From NCBI GenBank assembly GCA_028673005.1, contig CM054116.1, positions 76,334,572 to 76,398,571 of the forward strand: a stretch of 64,000 bases of DNA, written 5' to 3'. The stretch is from Tanypteryx hageni. Taxonomy: Eukaryota > Arthropoda > Insecta > Odonata > Petaluridae. The notes beneath the pieces were generated by a model. That model ran no database searches, was not told the DNA's origin, and saw only the letters and a program-made list of their open reading frames with translations. A program made the translations under genes and the position numbers. Positions 32,155 to 43,669 of this stretch are shown in pieces (the stretch's first letter is position 1; each line of letters opens with the position of its first letter).

Positions 32155-32162
32155 TTTATTCC

Positions 32163-35100
32163 TCTCCTGTTCTCTAGTATTTCCCAACCTAGCATTATCA
32201 TTTCCTCATATAACACCACCAACTGAATGCGAGTTTTAGATTAAAAGGAACCTGCTGAACCTAGAGCTAAAGAACGTAGAGGAAGAGGTCCAGGTGGAAG
32301 AAAACGATAGCAATGAGTGCGGAGTTTTGCTTTCCGTCCTGGAGTGAAGGGATCAAGGGGCAGAGAGTCTCGACTTTCTCCGAATCTGCATAATCTTCAG
32401 GCGATAAGTGACCGCGCACGCTTGAATGGCAGTTGAGGATGCTACGTTATGGAGTTGGTGAAAAAAAAAACAACGCGTAATGCGTCCGAATGTGAAATAA
32501 AAATTACGTCATTCCTCTCTACCTACTCATTTTTTCCACATACTTAATTGCTGTCGCAGAGTAATGTTTTCCAAAGTCAGCCATTTGTCACACGTCACCT
32601 TATACATGTCAGTGATTATTTTGTGGAGTGACTTCGCTGCTCTGAAGTGGAAACCCATGAATAATTTTCGAGTAAAAACGCTTTATCTCTATTCGGATTT
32701 GATGACCGCTACTTTGCTTTTATGGATGATCGGGGCGATTTTTCCTCCTTTCCAAAATTATAACTCTGTCACTATAATATGCACACTAATTTATACAAAT
32801 TATCGAATCTGTCTGGTTTTCTAAATCCATAAATAGTTGTCTACTTGTAATGTCCCTCGGTCTTTTGGCGCACACTTAATTATTCTCTTGAATATTTTGA
32901 CTGATAAAATAAAAAACAAGCTTTCTACCATATTGACATGATATTCGTACTAATAATAATAATAATTTAAACTATATTTTCGTATCTATCTGCCTTAGCA
33001 TAAAATGCAATATCTCGGGGACCTTTTAAGAGCGGTGAAAAAAAGCTTAATACATAAGCGCTAACATTTTAAAAAAGAAGACCTCCGCGTTTGATTTTCA
33101 AGATGACGCGCGCGAAACACTTGCACTTTTACATCATCCCAGTGTCGCAATAAATTAAACAACACAAATCCTCATAAATTATTCCGGATTTCCACCGATT
33201 AAAAAAAAAACAAGGCCGCAATCGCGATTCAGTGTCACTGTCAATGAGCCTGAGTGATTATGTCGTATACTTCCGCATGTCAACGTGGCGTGAATCCACA
33301 GTTTTTATTCGAACAAAAATTTTCATTAATGGAAATGATTATTCATCGAATTATAATCCGAATCAATCGTTCATTGAGTTATGAATGTTTATTCATCCTT
33401 TTCTCATTAGGAATAGTTAGATATCGCCCAGTATTCAAGGAATTCATTCTCGTTACATTCCATTGTTCGCTTTACTTAAATCGATCACTAAACATTAAAA
33501 ATAAAACTTTCATCGCTGGAAATGACATTTATTTTTCCCTAGTTTTTTCTCGCGTATCTCATCGATCAATCCGTCGCTGCCAGCTTGAAGTATTTGTGCC
33601 GCGCGCTTATCGAGAACCGAAAACATTTTTTCGGCGCAAACATTCATCATTTATATATACTCTCACACGAGGAGATCGCACAACGCCGGCAGCGATGTCG
33701 AAGGAACGAAAAAAAATTTCCCCCCGCTTGTTTGAACAAGGACCAAATCAGTTTTCCGATTCATATATTCATATCGTCATGAATAAAACATAACACACGC
33801 TACGATGACAAAAACTCGACGTTGATTGGTTTATATCGATCCCCTACCCTCCCCCTCCCCCGGAACATCTAAAATGACGATTTGGTTAACGATGCGATCA
33901 TTTTGTGAGTTGTAGAGTTAGGTAAAAGTTCGGCCGGTCCAAAACATGACGAGAGGCGGTCTAAAGGGGAGCGTGAGGAGGGCGAGAAGGGTTTAGACTG
34001 GATGAGGAATTTCCACCGACCACGTCTTCAGCCCCTATCTAAACTTCCCTATTCTACATCATCCCTGCCGCTCTTGACCCTTTCCTAACCTTCTCCCCCC
34101 GACTCTCTTACCCCGAGGAGAATCCCACGTTTTCCTTTTCATCATTCCGCCACCCTCACCTTTCCTCTTTCTCTCTACCTCCCCCTCACTCCATCTCGTT
34201 CCCTTATCTCGCCTCTCAGACTATCTCTCTTCACGGGGAATCCTAAATAACAAAAATGTTCGGAGCCGGAGGTTGGGGATCACGCGGGTGAAATTTTCAA
34301 TGACGGCGTCAAGGTTAACTTAACCATTTTTCTCTACACGTCAGGGATATATAGATATAAAATGAAAAATGGAATGCTTTCGGCGGATTCCACGAATTTC
34401 GTTCTCGAAAACAAGAACAACGCGCCACGATATCGGTTATTGCCTTTTTCGAGAGAATTGAAGGGTTACTTTCTCTTATCCGTAAATAGTTTAACTTTGT
34501 TTATTTTTTAATCTAAGTGAATTTCTTTCCAACGCGATCTTCTACCCAAACAGTGGTGCTCTGTTATTATAAAACCTGAGAGGTTAGTCTTGCGGCTGTG
34601 ACGTGTTGAAAGGCATATGGTCGCCCGACCATAGAATGTCCTCGCATGACCTTGACCGTGAACTGGGTGAGCTTTCAAGCCACTGTAATCTTTTCTTCTT
34701 TTGTCTGCCGCTAAGAATCACTATTACAAGCGTTTATCTGCTATCAGCTGCTGGTTTTACTAATAAATAAAAGAACATTGCAAAGCTATATGGATAGAAA
34801 ATAATTTCCATACTCGCCTTTCGGCTGTAATTAAATTCGTAATTTAGCATCTCCAACAGCTACGAAATGGTAGGGAAATCAGGAACGCATTCAGGCTATA
34901 AAGACTACAAAAATCTACTCTCGGCGATTAACCGAGGACGGCATCTTGTACACGTAATTGGAGTAAAAACAGAAAATTTATTCCTAGCGTTGAGTAGTTT
35001 TAAAGAATTGGAAAAGCTAAAATATGCATTTTCAATCTATGAAAAAGTCAATTTAAAAAATTACAACAATGGTTGGGTTATATTAGTTTGTATTATTTAA

Positions 35101-36780
35101 ATAATCACGAAAATTCATGACCCCCGAATTTTACTTACCATGTCACTTCCTAGTTAACGTCATCACGTCACTCCATCGTCTTCTTCCTCCTTTCTCTTCC
35201 ACTTTGAAACAATCGCGTTTCTGGACTCGGATCCTTCTGTTATTTTCCTCCCATCCTCTTGCCATTAATCATCTCGGACTTCCAAAAGTCACGAACTCGG
35301 ATTCTAGCAGCAAACGCATCAGTCTCACGTCTCCCTATTTCTACGCCAGCGACCTTTCTCTTTGGTCGCGGATTGCGAACTAACTTTGGAAACGTTTTTC
35401 CAAATCTTTGCTCGCGGAACAATTTTTTAACCTTTTCTGACAGAGGATATTTTGGAGGTAAATAATAGTATTGGCAGTAATCTACTAAAATCCAAGGCAG
35501 AATTATCGAGCATACATTATAGTTGAAATCAAATTGCGAAACTATGTTTCTCCAACTTTACAGCTATGGAGGAAACATAGTTTTTCAATCTGTAAAAAGT
35601 TCACGATTACTGCACTATGTTTTCTTTAGAATTAAGACGGTAACGGAAACCGTGGAAACTGACAGCAAACCTATTTCCTTAATATAGTAGATCGGTTGCA
35701 ACGCATGTCTTGTTTAAAAGATACTGCAACAGCATCCGCCATTTTTTTTCACAACGTTCAACTGAGCAAGTGCAGTGGATGGTTTAGACGTCTAATCCGT
35801 CATCCTCTTATCGAAAATCTCCATTAAGTGAATGAAGATGTGAGATTCTTTAGCAACAGAGAATTCTTTTATTTGGCTCGCCTCCCGTGGTAATTTTCCC
35901 CGCGCTTATCTATTCGTAATCAGATACCGAAAAGGAAAAAAAGAGATTGCGACGAAGACTCCGGGGTTCCTCACAAGTCAAGGAACTTCTTTAACTTTTC
36001 TTCCTGCGGTATTTTTCTCACCAGAGAAAAATACCGATGCAGCGTACGACTAAAAGCATCAATAGCAAACATTAATGAAGATACGCATAACACATGAAAT
36101 CGTTTCTGTGTGCAGAATACGAGCAGTATGACTACACATAGGGACATTTTTGAAAACTGCGCATGTGCTTCGTGTCCTTCGGAGCGAACAAATATTTTTC
36201 TCGCGATTATCACGGAGTCGCGGATTCGATTGTCCTCTCCCAAGATGCAACATGTTTGTCGACGGGAATACCTCCATCCGTGCTATTCCGGTAGATGATG
36301 AAATGCTCGTATTCGCATATCCACAGACATTGTATTCGCGTCGGGAATTTTTTAACTTAAAAAAGTTTCGTCTCCACGGAGACGCGCAGAATGCCAAAAA
36401 GTCTGGCATGAAAATCCGCCCAAAAGTTTATTATTCGAGGCATAACACGGTAAAGCTTTGTTACCAGTTCTTATCGCTCCTGTAATTTGACTTTCCTGTC
36501 ATTTTTCTTTAAGTATCACTCCAAATTTTTCCTACTCTAATAAAATATATCCCATTTTTTATTTTTATACGAGCCATGTATTCTATTTCGCATTTTCGTC
36601 ATTTTATCCAAAATTCCAAAGATTAAGCAAGCTTTTTGTCTTTAATTTCATTAAATCGCGTGGGCCTCAATTCCTCCGCCCGAGAGATTATAAAATGAAA
36701 GGAGAAAAATCCAATAGTTAAAAAAATATAAATTTCTCGAAAGAAGAAGAAAGGAACTTCACTCTCTCCGAACCCCGCCC
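32163..36780. other. No gene recognised
   Basis: Long AT-rich stretch. The 179-residue frame at 33254-33793 has no recognisable domain and no sign of exon structure. A second, shorter frame overlaps it. Confidence 0.45.
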
Positions 36781-36789
36781 ACCCTACTC

Positions 36790-37898
36790 TCAGCACCCTC
36801 CTCTCTCTCTCTCTCTCCCCTTTCCCATTCTTTCACCGCGTCCCCACCAGTCTATCTCTCTCCTTATTGCAAACACTGTGGAGCTGAGCACAGGCATGAA
36901 AAAAAGGAACGACGAGAGGAAAAAGAGCAACTCCCTCACATCGTGCTCGTCTTCTGCTCTTCCAACTCCTTACCCACTCGTTCTCATCTCTCTTTATTTT
37001 CGAAACTCTTTCTCTATCCAAGCCACCGCATCGAATTCATACGCAATTCCTCTGTAATTCTCTCCCTACTTTTAATCCTTGCCTCCTCCATATCGTCCAA
37101 TTGGTAACGTTTCCGTTTTTTCTTATCTACCACATTCTTTCTCCCATTTTCTTCTCACGCCTCCTTCCTGCTCGCTACCTCCTTTCTCCCCTTCGATCTC
37201 CCCCTCCTCATCTCATCTCCTCCACCCTCTCTCTTATTACTCCCTCCCTTCTCTCTCTATTCTCCTTTATTCTCACTGCACTGTCCCTGTCCTCTCGCTA
37301 TAAAATCCTTCCCTTTCCCTCCACACTATCCTTTCTTCTCATTCCATTCCCCATTTTTTCTCCCTCCCTCTCGCCTCACTCTTTCCTTGCTCGTTTCTTC
37401 TTCCTTCCTATACACCCATCCTTTTTTCATCCAATACCTCTCTCCTCTAACTCTCTCCCTCTCTTTTCCGCTCGATCACACTCCCCTCTCATCTTCCTCC
37501 TCCTCGTCCTCCTACTCCCTTTTACTCTCTCCACTCCTTCCGTCCATTTTACATTTATTCATGAGCCACATCCTCCAAGTACACAACCTCACGTCCATTG
37601 TCCAAGAGAGGGGAGGACAGGATTATAAACAAACGGGCGCGCAATGGGTAGCACGCGTCCCGCAACGACAGAGATCAGGTGCAGCAGCCTCAACCAACTC
37701 AGACAGTCTATGCCCTCCTCCCCCGCACTTCCGCTAACTCCTACTCTCTCTCTCTCTCTCTCTCCACACCCATTTCTCTCCGCTACTCCCCGTCCCTATC
37801 ACCTAACCAACCACCCGTCTTATCCGCTCTCTCTCTCTCGGTTCTTCAAATTTTATCTTGTTTCTTCCATTCCATCATCCTCTCTCTCTCTTTCATTT
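36790..37898. repeat. Polypyrimidine-rich region
   Basis: CT-rich on the plus strand, with pure (CT)n at 36803-36817 and about 37741-37763 and dense C/T from 37130 to 37560. The long Ser/Leu/Pro-rich frames here are composition artefacts. Confidence 0.8.
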
Positions 37899-37950
37899 GG
37901 CGGAAACAGGGCCTATCCCCGCCAATAAATGGTCAAATCAATCAATCATC
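37899..37950 (-). repeat. TGATTGATTGA-marked repeat, copy C
   Basis: On the minus strand GATGATTGATTGATTTGACC then ATTTATTGGCGGGGATAGG, next to a GA-rich tract. It resembles the copies at 43005 and 54647 in the TGATTGATTGA start and the following T-rich/GGCGGGG stretch. Confidence 0.45.
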
Positions 37951-37964
37951 TTTGTATTGTGTAT

Positions 37965-38035
37965 TTAGTTCATGTGTAATATATAATAATTTTTAAATTA
38001 TTATTTATATATTATATTTATATTATAATATAAAT
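37965..38035. repeat. AT-rich imperfect palindrome
   Basis: Built of TATAATAATTTTTAAATTAT and TATATTATATTTATATTATA units, rich in self-complementarity. Confidence 0.6.
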
Positions 38036-38039
38036 GCGG

Positions 38040-41000
38040 AATGCGAGAGCGATCTACCAGTTGCGTCCATAAAATTATGTAGGCAGGTTGATTTTAATTT
38101 TTTCATTAATTATCAACATCATTAACAATTTAAAAGAAAGTATTCGTATAAATTTCCTTTTAACTGCCGCCTGTAAGAGGACACAGAATCGAGTGATTAA
38201 ATTCCGAAGACAAATGTCACACCTCAAGGGTTGACGGTACAATCTTTATGTCACCTTATAAGCTTTCATAGGCTTTTTCTTATAATTTGTCATAAACGTT
38301 CGAGATTGTCTTTTACATTTGTGTAACCAACTGATAAAACATTCGTTCGGATTGCGTAGGTTTTCAATCGCCTTTTCCTTAACGAGCTTCCTTGTTTTTT
38401 TTTGTCAAATTCTTTTTCTTGGATGGGATTAAGCAAAAAACTGTAGCGGTTAGTATCAATCACGCCCTTAATAAGGACGGTTTTGTCTCATTCCTCTCTC
38501 TCTCCACCTGTCTCCTCTTCTCTGACTACCACTCTTTCTCCCTCTATCTACATTTCCCATTTCTTTTCCCCCTCACTCCTAATCTATTCGCCTTTCTCTT
38601 TCCTCCTACTTGACTGGTCCGCCAAGGTAGCGAGAGAGATAGAGAGAAGAATCTGAACCGAATATTTTCTCGGAACCCGTCGCATCAATTTTTATGTCCT
38701 CTAAGTAGAATGGAAATGGATGGAGGTTGCTCAAATGGAGGCCATCTATTGTCCGTGCACTTGAATCGTGCGTTTTTCTACGTGGACGCTCCGCGGCGGT
38801 CGGGTTTTAAATAGGTCGGGCGATCCAGTCATGAGAGAATCGCGTTTAGTTTTTATTTCACTTCGGTCCAGCAGAATGATGTAGGATGAGGCGAGGTCTC
38901 GTTTGTTCGGATCGCGTTCGAAGCAAGAAATAGGTAAGTGGCAACGATTTGTTTCCGATGCCCTCCAGGTGGGTATTTTTGGACGGCTGGAAAGACGGAG
39001 AGACCTGTTTATAGTTTGGATTTTAAAGTTAGGTTCCAACTTGAAATTTCAATATATTTTGAGTTTTAATAATCACTCAATTTTACTAATATTTTTCGCC
39101 TGATGAAAAAAGACATTTTCTCTTCAGATTAAAAAAAGATTTATTGGCTGTATTGACTTCTGGCGTTAGCATCGTATAAAAAAAATTAATCCAGAATGTA
39201 TTTCTTTAAGATCCTTCCTTCTATTGCATTTTAATAAAATTACACAGTGTTCATATCATTTACGGTGGTCAGAAAACTTATTATTATATATAATAACATT
39301 TATTTATATATAATATTATTATTATCTCAAACGAAAAACGTTACAAATACTTCTTATTTTTCGATTTTATCTTCTTGGAGAATATATTTTCACTTAACTA
39401 TTTTGCGTAATTTACTTTGTACAGAAAATCTGATAACATTAACCTTCGGTTTAGAATCAACTTTCGCGAATTTCAAAAGAAAATTTATAGGCAAGACTAA
39501 TGAATAATAAAAAGGCGCGCGCTTTAAATGTATTCAACGCGGAAAGAATTAAGGTCGTTATGAATAAGCAAGTTAATTTTTATTTCACGAAACGGTTTCC
39601 GTAATACGGATAAAAGCCGAACACTCTGTCAAAACAAACCGAGGGGTATATATATTAATATGCGAAGGTAATCACGAACACATGTGGCTCCGATAACGTA
39701 TAGGTGACTAAATGAATACGTAAGTGGCCATAACTCTCTCGTGCTGAAAAATGAAGAATATAATGCTGACTACCAAAAACACTCTCTGGTTAATAGTGTC
39801 GTCATTTCGCGAGATTAATCATAAAACTTGAGCCTGGCAATTATCACGATAAAAAGCGTGTAGCGAGGCATACGCCAATGGGCTCGGATCAAAAATTGAA
39901 AAGAACATAACGGCACGTTTACGATGCAAAGGCTAAACCGTTTAAATAGAGCATTATTCGATAATTTCTTACGATAAGAATAACTAACCTTTCTTGGAAA
40001 AAAATGAATGCAAAAACTTTTACCAATCCACATATTTGTATTTCCTTGTATAAAGATTAATATTAACGTCTTACAATCTTTGTAATAAAGGATTTCATGA
40101 GTAGAAGCACAAGAATATCAATAAGTATAAAATAAAAAATATCGTTCATCTAGGATCACGATCAATTTTTCTGACATAAAATATAGGAAACATGCACACT
40201 TTAAAGTATATACCGTATTATGACTCTTTTTATTCAGAAAAACACTTAATTTATCGATTTTTCTCCTTATACCTAATATGCACAACTAATGAAGCTAAAA
40301 CAGGGTAGTCAAGCAGGGCAGAGCATTCAAGCGTAAATAACCAAAACACTTCGGTTCGCATTCAACGTAAAAAATTGTCAAGTTTATAATCTAAGTTCAA
40401 TTTTTTTCGTCGATAGTTTTACTCTACTTATGGATGATGATATGTCAAGAAATTCAGATAAATGAACTTATAATAGAATTTCAAGATTGCGTAAAATATC
40501 GCCTTGGCAGAGATATTATAACTTCTATATATTTATTAATATAGTTTTCATTATTTGTATCTACCAACCACAAATTATTGCCATTAACATATTAGCAGTC
40601 GAACTTCCATGTCCACGGCAGGATTCGCAGGCCTATCCATCCCTTCGCCAAGGCCGATTTCATTCGAGTCCGCACAGCTGGGTAATGATAATTGCAACCG
40701 CAGAGAAGAAATTAGAATGTTACCCTTTCTCCCATTCTCTCTGAAGCGCCCAAATTGCTTCTCCCGCAAAACTAGGTGCTATCCGCTAAAAACTTTATTT
40801 GAGCGACCTATTTTACCCTTCTGATCCCATGTCTGCGCTGACGAAAGCAAACCCTTTTCGTACACGAATCAAAACAACGAAGGAATGCATCCGTTGAGAG
40901 TTTAGTTCGGTGATTTATTGCGTTTTTTGTTCACGTTAATATTGTGGCCTTGAGAGGCACATTAGTTTTGGGCGCTAAATGGATCTCAAAAGAAGATTAA

Positions 41001-41370
41001 GAGGTAGGTAGGCTGTCGTATTTTTTCACTTCCTCCTGTGTTCTTACGGAAGGCTGCGTATAACCTGTTGGTAAGAACGATGAATGAAAGATGCGATCCA
41101 AATCTGAATACGTTGCAAGGTTTCGATAACGGAAAGGTTTTGATTCGACCGCCAAATCATCGAAAGTTTTTCATTTATGCTTTTAAAATTTTGTATATTT
41201 TCCTATCTTAATTAAAAATTAAAACTCCTGCCCCATAAAACGATCCTGATGATCAATCATACGTCAATGAATAAAAGAAAAAGATAAAAGATTTTCAAAC
41301 TAATACTTACAAGTTTGCTGGACAGGGCTGGTCCGCAGAGACTTGTTTGTCGAAAGGTTTAAAAAAGTTG
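38040..41370. other. No recognisable feature
   Basis: AT-rich sequence. A short CT-rich patch lies at 38490-38610 and a TA/ATT-rich patch at 39280-39330. Confidence 0.45.
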
Positions 41371-41384
41371 GAAAAAAAGGGGGG

Positions 41385-41489
41385 GTTAGACACACGCACA
41401 CACATCCACGCACAATCACTCGGGGACTCTGGAGATTTAACTATACACGTATTTCGGGGGCTATGCTCCCATCTTCAGCAGTTAAGGTC
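41385..41489 (-). mobile_element. Penelope-like terminal motif with hammerhead-like core
   Basis: On the minus strand the order is GTTAAGG complement, CTGAAGA (41478-41472), a hairpin GGGAGC-ATA-GCCCCC, GAAA (41455-41452), then a short palindromic ATAC-GT-GTAT (to 41443), A, and GTTAA (41441-41437). This is the hammerhead ribozyme order CUGANGA / stem II / GAAA / stem III / UH / stem I, with the very short stem III described for Penelope-like retroelements. GTTAA can pair with TTAAC at 41485-41481 to make stem I. Departures from the canonical form: T and C rather than a G-C pair at the base of stem II, and two unpaired bases (TG) next to the core in stem I. A CA-rich stretch follows at 41390-41420. 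No Penelope reverse transcriptase or GIY-YIG domain is nearby. Confidence 0.5.
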
Positions 41490-42594
41490 GTATGAGTTGT
41501 TTTAGTTTCGTCCTCTGTATTTGTACCTTCCGGGGATAGGGGAGAGGAGGAGAGGGGGGTGGAGGAATTCTATCTTAATACCAAGAATAACTTTTTCAAT
41601 GTACACTTTTTCAAAACAAATTTGATAAGCCAGATATAATCGAAAAATTTAATGACATCCAAGGTAATGAATGACACAGTAATATAAATTATTGTGAACT
41701 GACACGCATTTAACACTTTCGCAGTCATGAATAATAATATAAAGTAATAGAAAAATATTTCTTCGATTATTAAGAACGTTCTTGGAGTAACAGAAGATTA
41801 ATATTATTATTATTAAGAGCTATTCCGCTTTAATCGTTAAAATTAGCTCCATAACTGTGCACGTTAGTATTAACGGTTACGCTCCTTAAAACAAACGCCT
41901 AATTCATAAAAAAGGAAGATAATTATCTTTCCGTGGGTTTTATGCGACGCGAGGACGTCGAATACAACAGTAAGCAACGATCACAAATACGCCTACGCTT
42001 AGCTCTTTGACTTAAGTCTCGCGCTTTTAGTGCCCATAGAAGAATGCATTTAAAAAAAGACACTTCATCCGTACCATCCGAGAGATCCAAACCTCTTTCG
42101 CCGTGAAAAACCGCAGTAAAAACATTAAACCCGTCCCACTCCGTCTGGGAAGGACGAGGGAGACGAATGCGGTGAGATGTCTTGGTATGAGGCGCGACGG
42201 TTCGGTCGGGTCGAGCGATGGCGTGCCGCAAGGATAATAGAAAGACGCGATGGGACGGCGTTCTTTTCTAGAAGGCCACCGGCCACCAGAAACCCACACC
42301 GACATCAACCCTTCCCAACCCCGGCGGCCTGAAGAGGGCAGAGAAAGAATAAGAGCAACAGGAACGAAAATAGGACTCAAAAACTCCGCACGAGGTTGCG
42401 CGTCGGAAAAAAATGGTGCGAGCGAAATATCTTTGGGCCCACTATATAAGCGCTGCACTCAACGCCCCCTTTTTGCGCAAGCACGCCCTCTCGACACGAT
42501 TCTCTTCGAACCTATTTTTTGCTTTGCTCGTCCAAAGATAGAATCCCTCCGAGTAGAGTAATCCACTACGCTCTCCTCCGTGCCATGTTACTCT

Positions 42595-43004
42595 CCCTCA
42601 ACATAGTGAGATAAAGGGAAAGGGTTTTAAGGGAAATAATGGAGGGGAGAAGGAGATAAAGGGATAGACGAAAAAGAAAGGGAGATATGGAGAAATAGGG
42701 AGGTACAGGAGAAAGTAGGGAGCGATGGAGACGGGAGAGAGGAGAGGAAGATAGAAGAAAGATTTAGATGGGAGAGAGGAGGAGAGTGAGATGAGAAATA
42801 GAGGGAAAAGGGAGAGAGGAGGAGATAGAGATAGATGTAGATGAGAGAGAGAAGAGGGAGACGGGAGAGAGAAGCGGGAGGCGGGAGAGAGGAGGGAGAC
42901 GGGAGAGAGGAGGAAATAGGGATAGAGAGAGGAGATGTAGATGGGGATAGGAGGGGGGCGAGATGGGAGGGAGAGAAGAGGACAGAGGAAATGGGGAAAG
43001 AGAG
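42595..43004. repeat. Polypurine tract, first part
   Basis: GA-rich on the plus strand with loosely repeated GGGAGAGAGGAGGGAGACGG units around 42850-42920. Confidence 0.85.
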
Positions 43005-43156
43005 TGATTGATTGATGGCTTTATTTCGACAAGGTAAAAAAGTAAAGGCTGGAGAGTCCTCTCTTACACCTAATTGCTAGAGGCTGAGATGTGGGAGATA
43101 GACGTCTTTATAAGGGTGAGATTGAGACTAGACAGCCTCTTCTTCCATCTAACCCA
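43005..43156 (+). repeat. TGATTGATTGA-marked repeat, copy B
   Basis: Starts TGATTGATTGATGGCTTTATTTCGACA within a purine tract. Its second half (43114-43156: GGGTGAGATTGAGACTAGAC, then CCTCTTCTTCCATCTAACCC) matches copy A at 54675-54717. Purine-rich DNA resumes directly after it. Confidence 0.6.
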
Positions 43157-43660
43157 GAGAGTGGAGAGGAGGAAAAGGGTGAGTAGGAGAAATATGAAGA
43201 GAAGGGGAAAGGAAAGCGAAGGGGTGAGGGAGAGAAAAATAGGGAGAAGAGAGATGAGAAAGAGTAGAGAGGGAGAGAGGAGAAATGGGATATAGAAGGT
43301 GGAGAGGGGGGAGAGAAAGGGGAAGAGAGAGAGAGGAGGAAGGGGAGGGAGACGGAAGGGGAGGGAATGAGAGAGGGGGAGGGAGAAGGAAGGAGAGGGA
43401 GAATAAAGGGGAGGGAGAAGGAAGGGGAGGGAATGAGAGAGGGGGAAGGAGGATACAATGAGAGGAGAAGAGGAATGGAATGACAGAGGGGAAAGGGGGA
43501 GAGAATGTGAGATGGAGAAAGAATGAGGAGTGAAAGGGGGTGAGTGAGAGAAAGGAAAGAGAGGGAGAGGGGTGAGAAGGGGAAAAGAGGGGAAAGAGGA
43601 GAAAGAGGGCAGAAAGGAGGGAGATAGGGGAAGAAGGAGGAAGGGGAGGAGAGAATCACT
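43157..43660. repeat. Polypurine tract, second part
   Basis: Continuous GA-rich DNA with recurring GGGGAGGGAGAAGGAAGG and GGGAATGAGAGAGGGGGA units at 43340-43450. The 263-residue minus-strand frame over it is a composition artefact. Confidence 0.85.
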
Positions 43661-43669
43661 GCCATCGAA

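Noticed and set aside
33254..33793. 179-residue open frame
   Set aside because: No recognisable domain, no splice context, and an overlapping second frame; frames of this length occur by chance in 64 kb.
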